A DNA stretch of 64,000 nt, taken from NCBI GenBank assembly GCA_918807975.1, contig OU964925.1:31965608-32029607 (forward strand), written 5' to 3'. Below, in pieces: positions 30,109-41,629 of this stretch. The position numbers and the translations under genes were made by a program. A model generated the notes under the pieces. The model was not told the DNA's origin. It ran no database searches and saw only the letters and a list, made by a program, of their open reading frames with translations. The first letter of the stretch is position 1; each line of letters opens with the position of its first letter. This DNA is from Aplidium turbinatum. Taxonomy: Eukaryota > Chordata > Ascidiacea > Aplousobranchia > Polyclinidae.

Positions 30109-30769
30109 TTAAGCTCATGATTTTAAATCAATCAGTCGTTTGCTATGTGAAATTTAGTCTTTTGTAGAGTTCTACAACATGTAAAAATCAGAGTGTGTTA
30201 AGTTTTTGCTATGTGAAAATCAATAGTTTGTTGAGTTTTTGTTCAATATGAAAAGTCGGTTCTTTCAATATGGAACTCAGTTGAATGCAATGTCAAAAGT
30301 CAGAACTTAAAACCAGTATCAAGAAATCAGTCTTGGTAATTCTAAAGCAATATATCAGTTTCGTTGTTGCTACTGTTTTCTATTTTTGGCACTGCCAAGA
30401 TGACGTTTGGATCATTTTATTGTTAATGTAGCAGCGACAATATTTCGTATCCAGTTGTTGGTGGTGGAGCTTTAATATTCCGGTGTTTTCCTTTACTTTC
30501 TGTGTTGCTGGATCGAAGATTAAAAACTATAAACAATTACGTTGTGAGCAAGCATTGATCTTCCGAGTTGGGTTAGTGAACAATATAGCAGCGTAATCGA
30601 CCTCGTGTCCTATCATTCCTTGCCGACTTTGCCCAGGAATGTTGCCATCCCACTGATGGCTGTGTATGGGTGTATATGCTGAAAGCAGCGTCCGCTACAT
30701 AGGCTATATATCAGTAGTTAGCACGGCCACAAAACCCAAAAAACAAATAGCAAATATAAAACAAAAATC

Positions 30770-30842
30770 TATGCGCTTGAGCAACGCATTTCAAATAGCC
30801 TACTGCTTTCCATTTAGCAGCACCAAAGGGATGGAATAATAA
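30770..30842 (+). mobile_element. SINE middle fragment
   Basis: GCGCTTGAGCAACGCATTTC and CCATTTAGCAGCACCAAAGG match the middle of the window's SINE family. Confidence 0.6.
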
Positions 30843-32009
30843 GGGATATCTAAACAGTTCAGTTCAGTTGTTTTTATTTCTGACCATCATATCAAAACAA
30901 TACACGTCAGCATAGCAAAGGTCGAGAAAAAGGTAGAAGCGACAAAACGCAAACGTTAAAACGTGCTTGAGACCGAAGTAAGTTATTGAGTTGAAAGAAA
31001 TTTGGCACGGTCGCAACACCTTCAGAAAAATTTAAGATATAAAGGGAAAATAAAAAAAGAAAATGTTACAAAAACAATATATATTTAGGACTAGGTTATA
31101 GCTTTATTAGCCCACATAGCTTTAGCTGATATGTTTAGGATTTGTATGGACAGTTGCTATGAAGATCGGCCATGGTACGTTATCAAGAGTGTTGATGGTC
31201 GTAAGGGGAACACGTCTTGATGCGTTTAGCTCATAGCAAAGCGCAAGGCAGGCAAAGAAAACCCCACAAAGAAATCCTACCACGGGCAAAGCCATTTCAA
31301 GCGCAACGCACCATAGGCCTTGCACGACTCACAAAATACAGTAGATAGGCTATAACTTGACGACATGAAAACAATGACAAAAACAAATAAAACAAACTAG
31401 CAAAAACAACATCATCATCTTGCGGAAATTCAATTATACCCAGGGAAGTTATGTCTTGAAGATATCAAGCGTGCTTTGATAAAAGTTGCGTTGATAAAGC
31501 GATAATTTTGGACCCCACTCAGCTAAACTCGTCACCTCCACACTGATCCAACGTTAGCAAACGTTGAATTAATGCAAAAACGACAGGCATCGCCAGCTGG
31601 GATGTAGTAGTGGCATGTCACAGTAATATGATAAATTTGGGTTACCGTATGTTTTACACGTTAAACCATAACAAAAGTGAAAAAAAAATCCAATTCGGCA
31701 TGTTAGAAAAATAGATAAACAATCAGACAATAGCATGACGACCCAGTCCAAGATATTGATATAAAACAACTGGTTGGAGCACATGGCCACCGCTTCACCA
31801 AAAGATGGCGATTGGTCGAAGAGGATGGAAAAACTTCTGCAGACTTTGTCGAACTTCTGTGGACAAAAAAACACAAGAACCAGAAGGCCAGTAGGAGTAC
31901 TTACAACCTTACTATTTTGCTAATAAATCTACACACATTGGCCTATCATTTCTAGGCAAAAAAAATATATTAGTAAGTTTGGTGCATGTAATACTTAGAT
32001 AGGATTATT
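30843..32009. other. Intergenic, little recognised
   Basis: A diverged hairpin relative lies near 31,553-31,585 (CCAACGTTAGCAAACGTTGAATTAATG), followed by GCCAGCTGGGATGTAG as in other copies. No gene is supported. Confidence 0.4.
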
Positions 32010-32279
32010 TCAAGGAAGATTTAGCTTGTTCATTTTTGATTTAAAGCCTTTTACAGTTTTGCATTCATTTCTTATAGTAGGGGGAAGCTTGTTCCAAACT
32101 GTTGGCCCCATGTACCGTACCGGTATTGATTGTTTGCAAGTGTTAATTCTGCAATATATCGGAATATAAGGAGAATTACTTCTTGTTGTTAGGCTACTTG
32201 ATTGTTTACACATAATTATCACTGAATGTTGTGGGAAGTAGCTTTTTTGAATATTTAAACATGAAAGTTGCGATCTCTG
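32010..32279 (-). mobile_element. LINE reverse-transcriptase tail, 3' piece
   Basis: On the minus strand it reads FKYSKSYFPQHSVIIMCKQS and then GPTVWNKLPPTIRNECKTVK, the usual carboxy end of jockey/CR1-like LINE reverse transcriptases (G...WN.LP..I). It continues the frame of 38,133-38,490 across the inserted LTR element. The shared CTCTG flanks the insertion. Confidence 0.85.
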
Positions 32280-32839
32280 TGTCACGATTTCTTTCTATCT
32301 CTTACCAGGAAAAAGACTTGGAAAGATTCAATGACGTAGTTTAATGGGTCAACCGAAAAGCAGTCAATTAAATGTCGAATAATTCTACTAGCGAAATGAT
32401 AATCTGACTTCTCGAAGAACTTTAACGAACGGCTTCTCAAATAACTCTAATTTCTGCATCAACTACCAATCCACAACTCATAGCACACCTCTCATAATCA
32501 ACTCATAATAATCACCATAATAATAATACTAAATATCACACAAACTACACCACTATTTATAGTTGGCTGTTCAGTCCAGTAACTTCGAGAAGGTTACATC
32601 ATAAAGAACCATCGTTCGGTCACGTAGCATTTAAATGTAAACAACAGAAGTCTCTAGAAGGTCACGTAGGGAAAATGATTCCAGAAAACACGTTTTACAT
32701 AATACAGATTTCGTAATCAGAGGTTACTTCAGGTCATAACCGATAATAACATACCGCTCAAGAATTTTATAATGAAAACAGCACATTCTGTCAAGACGCA
32801 AAGCAGCCCGACGCGACGCCTTGCACATTGATTGTGACA
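32280..32839 (-). repeat. 3' LTR of the Gmr1-like element
   Basis: 560 bp, TG...CA termini, near-identical to 37,573-38,132. The purine tract lies immediately to its right on the plus-strand map. Confidence 0.93.
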
Positions 32840-34324
32840 TAAGCCCCCCTTTAGAATATTGTTACAAACAATATAACAACACAATCAATACAAAACACAC
32901 CACAAGTAACTTCAGAATACATTCTAATACATTCTAATTGCGTGTACAGTAGTTATTCAACAACTAAAGCAACACATTCGCTGTTGTCTTTCGAATCGAA
33001 TGTAATGACAGGGGTTTCATCCATCATATTAAAAAGCTTCAGCACTTGTTACAGAAATTTTCGACTGTTACAAATGACAGCCAACGATTAAAGTTTATTT
33101 TGGGATTCCACTCGTCTGTTGTGTTGCATATGTAGGTCGCAGTGTAGGCTACTGTAGGCTATGTTGTCGCAATGGGCGCAAAATAAAACATGTTATTATT
33201 ATTATTATTCAGTTGATGGCAATGAAAGCTACATTTGCAAATACTCTACAACCATCACAGACCTATCCACACGACATAAAAATACAAACACATTCAAGCA
33301 GTCAGGCAAACACTGCCGGAGCAGCAAAATCAAAGATTGAGCAAAACCCTACACATGTTGTGGGACATCACAAGCTCTGCTACTGTGCTGATATCTTCTT
33401 AGCACTCATCTAGGAGCACTGGGACTAAATTTGTCACGAGAATATTTCATATGAAAGTTTTCCATTGGTCATGGAGTTTTATAACTTTCTCTAAATTGAG
33501 TTTTATAACTTTCTTTAAATTGTGTAAACGTAGCCTAGTGACAAAAACGACTTTACACAATTATTTCAGGTTCAATGAATAAAAGACATTCACTTACCAG
33601 GTTTTCATAAACATTGTAGTAAGTCATTCCTATAGTTCCATTTTGATTATTTCTAAAACTTCTTTCTGCCGTAATATCTCGATTGAATTCGATTTTTTAT
33701 ATTTTCGATGCAAGAAGCGAAAATTCCTTTTAGCGCTGTTCACATAAGCATTGTGCTTTCGGCTCTCCACGTAATTGTGTATTGCGCACAACCGCCATGT
33801 TTGAACAGTCGAAGTGAGTCGAGTGACGTCATAATCCCTTTAGCAAAGGATTAAGTCATGGCCTTTGTCTTCCTTCATAAAAAAAACCAAGTTCTTCTGC
33901 TAAATTGCATCTCCTCACGTTGATATAACACATCGCCGCATTCTAAAGCTTTATTGCCTATTTCACTTCAACGCGTCATACTCATATTGCCCAGTCAAAG
34001 TTTAAGTAGTGACGTCATAATGGAGTTTTCACAACAATTATTGTGCCTGCAGTATTGTTCTATGCACCGCGGGAGGAGAAAAAACGATTCGCCAGATCGT
34101 TGAAAGTAAAAGTAGCGATCGTTTTGTGAAATCTCGCTTCAAGAAATTGAGGAGAGATTTCGACGCAACATGACTGCTCCTGAAGCTGGCCTATTGTGCA
34201 AGCTTTTCTACATTTAAAGCAAAGACGCCTTTTTGTTGGCGACACGAGAATCTCATCCACGTGGTCAAAATCAGACAGTGAGCAAGACTGCTCTCACAAC
34301 ACAATCAATAAGTGATAGCGCATC

Positions 34325-34710
34325 CATCGATTTTTTTTACATTGATTTAGCGTCTGCAGACAGGTCAGCAGCGCGGCGGCAGTGCAGCCGCAACTCAATG
34401 ATCACATGATCACCACAATCATGCTGCTGTGTCGAGCGCTACCAAACATCAACAAGTGAATTCGATTAAGCTTACAAGTTATTTTAAATTTTCTTAAACT
34501 GCACGCAATTTTTGAGGTTAGTCCTGAAAAAATGTTTTCAAAAATATTACAACACATTTTAGTATAATTAAACTTGAAAATTAAAAAAGCTTTTGTTGAA
34601 CACAAGAAAAAAATGAAGACCTGGCAACTTGAATTAGCAACCACGTTTTTAAGTTTATCGCTTGTTAGTTACCTTACCAACGTCTGCAGACGTTGAATCA
34701 ATGTAAAAAG
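34325..34710. repeat. Hairpin repeat split into two half copies
   Basis: TTTTACATTGATTTAGCGTC then TGCAGAC ends at 34,361, and AACGTCTGCAGACGTTGAAT then CAATGTAAAAAG runs from 34,679. About 320 bp with no gene separates the halves, so an element may have inserted in the palindrome. It lies inside the LTR element. Confidence 0.55.
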
Positions 34711-34980
34711 AACGGATTATGCTAGTTGGGAATTGGAGGCGCCAAAGCCTAAACTTTCTGGAAGTGTCCTCTGAATCACAAGACATTTATTGCACTAAAT
34801 TATCTGAAGCAATTGAATATGAACAAACGATTTTTATCATGGCGTTGTTGGTACAAGAATACGGTATGCTAAAGAAACTGTGTTTTTCCACTAAACCACA
34901 TGAGTCATTTAGTTAAAGAGTCATTTTATTGTTGGCTATTAATATTTTCAAAGAATAAATCAAGTGAAGCTGAAATGAAG

Positions 34981-36129
34981 TAGCCAACGTTGCAATTGTT
35001 TATTTTGTAGAAACGTGTAGAGCGAATGAAAACTTTAAACTGGTTCGGTATCAAGCACGTTATCGCGTTTGCGTTTTGTTGCTCCTGCCTTTTTCTAGAC
35101 CTCTGCTCCGTTTGGCATAAACAAACTTGGCAAACTGTTGGCTACACTTCTGACCAACCCTGGTCTTAAATATTCATAGTATACTTGTACGGTATCAAAA
35201 AATAATAACAGCATTGATAGCCTATTATAAAAATGTAAAATTGTAGCAAAATTATGGTATACATTTGCATAATTTTAAAGAAAACACCGAAATTGTTTTG
35301 AATTGGCACAACGCTGGCAATGCTTCTGACCGATGTAAGCCAATCACACAACTGTGTTTTGAAGCAATACCACATGAAATGAAGTTTGTGTTAGTAATTT
35401 TAAAGATTAAAACAAATAAACCTGAAATAAAATCTTTGAGACCTTTTTGAACGCATACTAAGAAATAAGTTATTGAAACTGATGGCGTATTGTTGGCAAC
35501 ATGTTGGACATAATTGCCAATCTTGTGCCCTCACATCCAGCATATAGCCGACGTTGCAATTGTTTATTTTGTGGAAACGTGTAGGCTAATGGAAAGTTTA
35601 AACTGTTTGGGTATCAAGCACGTTATCGCGTTCGCGTTTTGTTGCTCCTGCCTTTTTCTAGACCTCTGCTCAGTTTGGCATAAACAAACTAAAATGAAAC
35701 TACTTTGTTGGCAAACTGTTGGCTACCCTTCTGACCAACGCTGGTCTTAAGTATTCATAGTATACTTGTGCGGTATCAGAAAATAATAACAGCATTGATA
35801 GCCTATTATTAAAATTTAAAATTGTAGCAAAATGATGGCATACATTTGCATAATTTGAAAGAAAACACCGAAATTGTTATGAATTGGCACAACGCTGGCA
35901 ATGCTTCTGAACGATGTTAGCCAATCACACAACTGTGTTTTGAAGCAATACCACATGAAAAGAGGTTTGTGTTAGTATTTTTAAAGTTTAAAACAAATAA
36001 ACCTGAAATAAAAGCTTTGAGACCTTTTTGAACGCATAATAAGAAGTATTGAAATTGTTGGCGTAATGTTTGCAATGTTGGCAAAATGTTGGACAAAATT
36101 GCCAGCCTTATGCCAACATACCCAGCATA
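34981..36129. repeat. Tandem duplication of a 564/585-bp unit
   Basis: Unit 1 (34,981-35,544) and unit 2 (35,545-36,129) share most bases, including AAGCACGTTATCGCGTT and CCACATGAAA, and a third start (TAGCCAACG) follows at 36,130. The units differ by small insertions. The array lies between gag and the 3' LTR and has no gene I recognise. Confidence 0.8.
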
Positions 36130-37487
36130 TAGCCAACGCTGGCCCAGCAATCAATGTTTGCTGGGATGTCTTTATCTTTTCCAGACTGATTGGATAAGGA
36201 AAGCGACTTGTCCTTGCATTCCTTCGCTTCGTGTCCTTGCCTATTGCAACGATTGCACCACTTCCTCGATTCCTGATGATTTCTGTTAGTCTTCCTCCGG
36301 CAGTTAACAGACTTATGACCTAAGCCATTACAATTAAAACAACGTACTTCTCTTGGAACCGCACCTCCTTTAAAATTATTTGTTTGCTCTTCGTCATTAT
36401 CGCATGACAACGTTTCTTCAGTCGACAACTTCTCATCATGAGCAACTAAGTACTGTTCTGCCACACTGGCTATTTCTTCTAGATTCTTTGGACTTCTCTC
36501 CATTAGATAAACAGACAGATTTTTTGAACATGAATCTGTGAATTGTTCCTTAACTATAAGGTTTGCCAATCCGTCCAATGATTGTTCGGCCCCCGAAAGT
36601 TCAAACCATTTTAACAAAAGGTTTCTTAAACGTTCAATAAATTGACCTGGGCTTTCATGTCGTTCAGGCTTTGCCTCACGGAATCTTTGACGGTATCCAT
36701 GCTCGGTAAAATTGTATCGCTTTAACAGAGCTAACTTCAATCTGTCGTAGTTCATGGCCTCTTCTTGCGAAAGTCTTGAATATACATCAAGAGCTTGTCC
36801 CGATAATAACATGCTTAGCTGGGTAGCCCACGTCGACTTCTCCAATTTGGCTATTGTAGCATATCTTTCAAATCTTAACAAATAACTATCCAACTCATCT
36901 TTTTTTTCAACAAATGATGGCAAATCTGGACGTCTAACTTGCGCCACAATAACATCTCGAGCATTATCATTAGTAGAATTAGATCGCTCACCAATGTCCA
37001 GCTTTTGTCTTTCTAATTCAAGTTTTAACTTTTCCAATTCATATTGCGCTCTTCTTTCTTCAGCTTCTGCTTCGCGCTGCGCTTGTTTCTCTTCAGCTTC
37101 TCGTTGAGCTTGTTTTTCTTCAGCTTCAGCTTCGCGCTGCGCTTGTTTCTCTTCAGCTTCTCGTTGAGCTTGTTTTTCTTCAGCTTCGCGCTGCGCCCGC
37201 TTCTCCTCTGCTTCAGCTTCAAGTTGTGCTCGCTTTTCCTCAGCTTCAAGTTGTGCAGCTTCAGCCTCACGCTGTGCTCGTTTTTCTTCAGCTTCAAGTT
37301 CTGCTTTCCTTATTTCACGAGCAGCTCTTCTATCTTCTCTTTTGTCAGCTTCTCGCTGAGCTTTTTGGTCCATTATCTTGCGATACTCTTCCATCACAAA
37401 CTGAGACTTTTCATTACCAGTCAGCCCCATTCGTTCAGCCATGCTCCCTAAGTCTTCAATCATCTCATGTTTGACAGTATCCGCCAT
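36108..37487 (-). CDS. gag: Gag protein of the Gmr1-like element
   Basis: A 459-residue open frame. The amino part (about 50-165) is a Glu/Lys/Gln/Arg repeat based on EEKQAQRE, probably a coiled coil. Residues about 205-345 resemble a retrotransposon capsid that is SCAN-like in pattern (YRQRFREAKPERHESPGQF and a later LIVKEQF). Two CCHC zinc knuckles follow (CFNCNGLGHKSVNC and CNRCNRQGHEAKEC). SCAN domains of vertebrates are thought to derive from Gmr1-like Gag, which supports the family call. It acts by packaging the element RNA. No pol follows it. Confidence 0.88.
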   Translation of the reverse strand: MADTVKHEMIEDLGSMAERMGLTGNEKSQFVMEEYRKIMDQKAQREADKREDRRAAREIRKAELEAEEKRAQREAEAAQLEAEEKRAQLEAEAEEKRAQREAEEKQAQREAEEKQAQREAEAEEKQAQREAEEKQAQREAEAEERRAQYELEKLKLELERQKLDIGERSNSTNDNARDVIVAQVRRPDLPSFVEKKDELDSYLLRFERYATIAKLEKSTWATQLSMLLSGQALDVYSRLSQEEAMNYDRLKLALLKRYNFTEHGYRQRFREAKPERHESPGQFIERLRNLLLKWFELSGAEQSLDGLANLIVKEQFTDSCSKNLSVYLMERSPKNLEEIASVAEQYLVAHDEKLSTEETLSCDNDEEQTNNFKGGAVPREVRCFNCNGLGHKSVNCRRKTNRNHQESRKWCNRCNRQGHEAKECKDKSLSLSNQSGKDKDIPANIDCWASVGYMLGMLA

Positions 37488-37572
37488 CTTGACATTAATT
37501 TATTATTCTTTCAATAAATCTTCGGTTTTTCGGTTTATTCTTTTTCGATTAATCCCGGACGAGCCCCCAGAA

Positions 37573-38132
37573 TGTCACGATTTCTTTCTATCTCTTACCA
37601 GGAAAAAGACTTGGAAAGATTCAATGACGTAGTTTAATGGGTCAACCGAAAAGCAGTCAATTAAATGTCGAATAATTCTACTAGCGAAATGATAATCTGA
37701 CTTCTTGAAGAACTTTAACGAACGGCTTCTCAAATAACTCTAATTTCTGCATCAACTACCAATCCACAACTCATAGCACACCTCTCATAATCAACTCATA
37801 ATAATCACCATAATAATAATACTAAATATCACACAAACTACACCACTATTTATAGTTGGCTGTTCAGTCCAGTAACTTCGAGAAGGTTACATCATAAAGA
37901 ACCATCGTTCGGTCACGTAGCATTTAAATGTAAACAACAGAAGTCTCTAGAAGGTCACGTAGGGAAAATGATTCCAGAAAACACGTTTTACATAATACAG
38001 ATTTCGTAATCAGAGGTTACTTCAGGTCATAACCGATAATAACATACCGCTCAAGAATTTTATAATGAAAACAGCACATTCTGTCAAGACGCAAAGCAGC
38101 CCGACGCGACGCCTTGCACATTGATTGTGACA
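37573..38132 (-). repeat. 5' LTR of the Gmr1-like element
   Basis: 560 bp, same ends as the left LTR. The tRNA-Pro-type primer site begins three bases inside it, at 37,569 on the minus strand. Confidence 0.93.
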
Positions 38133-38490
38133 CTCTGTATTTTTCATGTGGTTAATTGATTTTAAATTATTGAGTTCCATTACACCTTTTATGCTTTCTT
38201 TGCGGTCAATGTCAAATACAATACGAAGAAAGTTATTGCATGTACGTTGCAGCTTTTGCAATGTAGTTTTGTTTTCATGACACCATGTTGAGATACAATA
38301 TAATATCTGACTCTCAACTAGAGAATGGTAAATGGAGAGAAGTGCTTGTTTATTTAGAAAAGGCTTAACTTTGTTTGTCACGCAGAGTGTTGATCTTATT
38401 TTTTGAAGCAAGATTTCCATATGAGATTTCCATGACAAATGCTCGTTTACAATTATTCCCAGAAACTTTATTGAGGCAACTTGCAACCAA
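38133..38490 (-). mobile_element. LINE reverse-transcriptase piece, 5'-truncated
   Basis: It reads ASIKFLGIIVNEHLSWKSHM, then SLVESQILYCISTWCHENK and LQRTCNNFLRIVF, matching the thumb region (FLGI.....L.W..H) and the YGI.W-like motif of non-LTR reverse transcriptases. It continues at 32,010-32,279 beyond the LTR element. The 5' part is absent. Confidence 0.85.
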
Positions 38491-38689
38491 CAAGGGGATG
38501 CGAAGACCTCACAGCGATTGCCTTATTCTCACGATACTACCAGGGCGGTAGTTTGTAGCGCGTTAAACATGCAGCTCTTTTTTAAATTGCAGAGATTTTT
38601 GTAGTACCGTAGGCTACAGAAGACAGTTAGATTAGAAAATGTTACGTAAAACATATAAAAGGTAATGTTTGTTCGTTGGTTTTTGAATC

Positions 38690-38957
38690 TTTCTCCTCGG
38701 ACTGACAAAGCCTTGATTAGTTATTCCTGGTAGTTTCGCATACTTGTAGAGAGACTCATGACACAAGGCCAGTTACCGAGATTGACAGAGTGAATTTTTC
38801 CGATTGTTGAAGGGGAATTATTCCATTCACTAGGTGCCGCTAAATGGAGAGCAGTCCTGGAAATGCGTTGCTCAAGCGCACACCCGGAGAGTCGAACTTG
38901 CGCCGCGTGATCTTGAGCCAGGCGCGTAACCACTGAGCTAACGGGGTGGACAATTGT
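38690..38957 (-). mobile_element. tRNA-derived SINE, near full length
   Basis: On the minus strand a tRNA-like head (CCCGTTAGCTCAGTGGTTAC, B-box AGTTCGACTCTCC) is followed by the family body GAGCAACGCATTTCCAGGAC, GGAATAATTCC, GTATGCGAAACTACCAGGAA. The same family occurs at 28.7, 29.0, 30.8, 40.3, 49.3 and 56.9 kb. Confidence 0.85.
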
Positions 38958-40015
38958 AACGGAATGGAAAACAACGCGACTGTTAAAATACCGGTACCGT
39001 AAGCTACTTAGAAACGAGATGAATTCAACGTTGAAGTTGTAGGCTACACCTGCATCTTGGCGATATTTCCCGAGCAACTTTTGTAAAGCAGTCAGTCTGT
39101 GATTTCATCACCCAAAATACGCAGTTTTACCTTCATTTGGTTGGTGTAAGATCGTTGATGGTCTGCTCTTCAGTGGCACACTTGTAAGAGCATGACACGA
39201 CTGGAAGAGCCACGGATGGGTCGAACATAACTTATGCAATTTCCATAGATGGGCAAGATCACCTGCTTGGGTGATCTTTATCTTGAAGATCAAGATCACC
39301 CAACAGTGTGACCTTAGATCACTCTTTAGGTAGGCTACTTGAAAAAAATGAAGTTCTTACTCGATGAGGGTGCAAAAAAACAAATTTTACTCCTAAGCAA
39401 CCTGGTTAAAGGCAATTGATATTGCAAACTTTTGTTTTTAACTACTCGAACACTGGCCTAAAAATTGTACAAAGTTAATGACTGTTAGGTACTATTATCA
39501 ATCGTTGCTGTAGTTTGAGTAGGATCGTAAGTTTGCAACCTCAAGACCGAGGATTATTTTTGGTCTGCTTCTGTCGTGTAGGCCTACACAGTAGTCAGTA
39601 GGCCTATACACTGTGTAGGCCTACATCACTGTAGCCTACAGTCGACCCGTAGGCTATTGGATGCTTGCAGTGTTGGGCGCGATAATTCATTTTTCAGTTA
39701 AGCGATAACGATAAATGCCTAAAGCGATAACAATAAATCAAAAAGAGTTAAGCGATAACGATAAACGATAAAATTATCGCCGATAATATCCGATAACGAT
39801 AATTTTTTTTTTCTTGATTAGCGCTGCCCCGTCTCATGCAGCACGAACTGTTTTCATCAACATGACGAAAAATTGAACATAATATAGCCTACTGTAAAGG
39901 GACAAAACTTTTTGTAAGTTATGCATGAATAGAATCGCAACAGCGGCACTGGGTATCAAATCTTCAACCTCTTGATCCAAAATCAAACCACTGAGGTAAC
40001 TGCCGTGCTTATAAT

Positions 40016-40941
40016 CAGGGGCGTTGACAGGGGGGTCTAGGTGGTACTTTTGGACCCGGATTTAAAAAAATCCCTGCGACTTCAAACATTATCAAGATCT
40101 TAACATAACCAGATTTAAAGGAATTGCTATCAGAGATTAAAACAGCCACTTCAGTCGTCAGATGGTAAAGTACCGGGCGCCCTTTCCGGGTATAGTGATT
40201 TCCCTAACCACGATTTTTTTTCTCTCGAAAACACGAAATATTTTTCTTTACCCACTCTTTAATTCTGAATATATATATTTTGGTGGTAATCACTTCTAGC
40301 TACTTGCGTCTACTTTACAAAGAATTAAGTTCAGCCGATTGTCCGCCCCGTTAGCTCAGCGGATACGCGCCCGGCTTAAGATCACACGGCGCTGGTTCGA
40401 CTCTCGGGGTGTGAGCTTGAGCAACGCATTTCAGGACTGCTCTCCATTCAACAGCACCTAATGGATGGAATAATTCCCCGGCAAAACAACACTTCAACAA
40501 TTGGAAACTTCACTCTGCCAATCTTGGTAACCGGCCGTGGGTCTAGAGCTTCTAACTTAGGCTACAAGCATGCGAAACTACCAGGAATAACATTCTAACC
40601 AAAACCAAACTCCAACAATTTTAAACATAGGCTACCGACGAAGATCGTGATTGAGAGCAAGGATTTCGCGGTTTACGAAGAAATCCCAATAATGCGTAAT
40701 TGCGCAGTTGGGGAAATTCGTGGATAGCCTACAACAAGTTTTTGAGAATATAATAATATAGCCTATATAGGCTATAAATGATATTCCTCTTAATTTTCTA
40801 CTTTGAACGGAATATGTCATTCTCATTTTAACAACACATCAATAAAATTTTGTACACAATCTTTATATTCATAACATTGTCGATGAAGGGGGCCCGAAAT
40901 AAAATTGGTACCGGGCCCGAGAAATCCTGTCAACGGCCCTG
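40016..40941. mobile_element. hAT MITE containing a SINE
   Basis: Termini CAGGGGCGTTGACAGG and CCTGTCAACGGCCCTG are inverted repeats. The flanks CTTATAAT and CTTATAGG agree at six of eight positions. The MITE carries the SINE at 40,342-40,590. Confidence 0.7.
40342..40590 (+). mobile_element. tRNA-derived SINE
   Basis: The head TCCGCCCCGTTAGCTCAGCG has A-box and B-box (CTGGTTCGACTCTCG) polymerase III elements. The body CTTGAGCAACGCATTTCAGG to GCGAAACTACCAGGAATAAC matches the other copies. Confidence 0.87.
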
Positions 40942-41629
40942 CTTATAGGCCTACCTCTAGATACCAGTTGGATGCTTTTATCAATTGAGTTACACTGCTG
41001 CTTACGTGCAGTAGGCAAAATAATTAAATCAAATGAAAATACCATAAAAAATGTCAAAAAATACAAAATGCTTGAAAATTTATCAGTAATCTTAAGCGTT
41101 ATTGGTAGTAAAATGTGCATACTGTGAAATCCATCACGCTTGTCAAATTAGTTGTGTTTGTTTTAGAACAATAACATAATTATCGTAATTTACTGATAAT
41201 TTTTTTTGTTTTCTTTGTGAACACTATCATTAAAGCAATGGCAGAACGCTGAATTGTTGAGATAAGAATTACAATATAGGCACTGTATTAGTGGGAATAA
41301 AAGTATTTGATTGAGGTAGGCTATGTCGCATAGGTAAATGAGAAAGGTTATAGGCCTACTGATTTAGCATAATTTTACCACGCAACTCGATGCGCCTATT
41401 GTCATGCAAAAACTACTACCAGATGCAAAAAATGTGATGTCGGTCTGCTTGTCAAATGCTTCAAGCAATATCATATTCCGCAATGACTTGTTTCAGTGAT
41501 GTTGTGTTACTTTGAATTGTTGCATGTTGCAAACTGTTGCTGTTCAACTCTAAAAATTGTTGCAAGAATTGTTGCAACTCTAAAAATTATTGTGGCCGTC
41601 GCTGCAGGGGGGGGGGCGTGCCCCCTCTC

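Larger units (their letters stand above)
32280..38132 (-). mobile_element. Ty3/Gypsy LTR element, Gmr1-like, gag-only
   Basis: A fossil-type LTR element of 5,853 bp, oriented leftwards. Two 560-bp LTRs (32,280-32,839 and 37,573-38,132) begin TGTCACGA and end TTGTGACA, and a 5-bp duplication CTCTG (32275-32279, 38133-38137) flanks the whole. Next to the right-hand (5') LTR, on the minus strand, is a primer site (37,552-37,569) matching the tRNA-Pro site known from gammaretroviruses. A purine tract (complement of 32,842-32,851) precedes the 3' LTR. The only recognised gene is gag. I saw no protease, reverse transcriptase or integrase, so the copy looks non-autonomous. The LTRs differ at about one site by my reading, so the insertion is recent. 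Confidence 0.92.

Noticed and set aside
31122-31325. Hydrophobic frame resembling a membrane protein fragment
   Set aside because: It is short, with no splice or homology support and lying in repeat-rich DNA.
37025-37451. Basic and hydrophobic open frames overlapping gag
   Set aside because: They are other frames of the Glu/Lys/Gln repeat-coding DNA of gag.
39240-39315. Hairpin around GGGTGATCTTTATCTTGAAG with GATCAAGATCACCC
   Set aside because: It is a real inverted repeat of about 15 bp, but isolated and without further evidence for a regulatory or RNA role.
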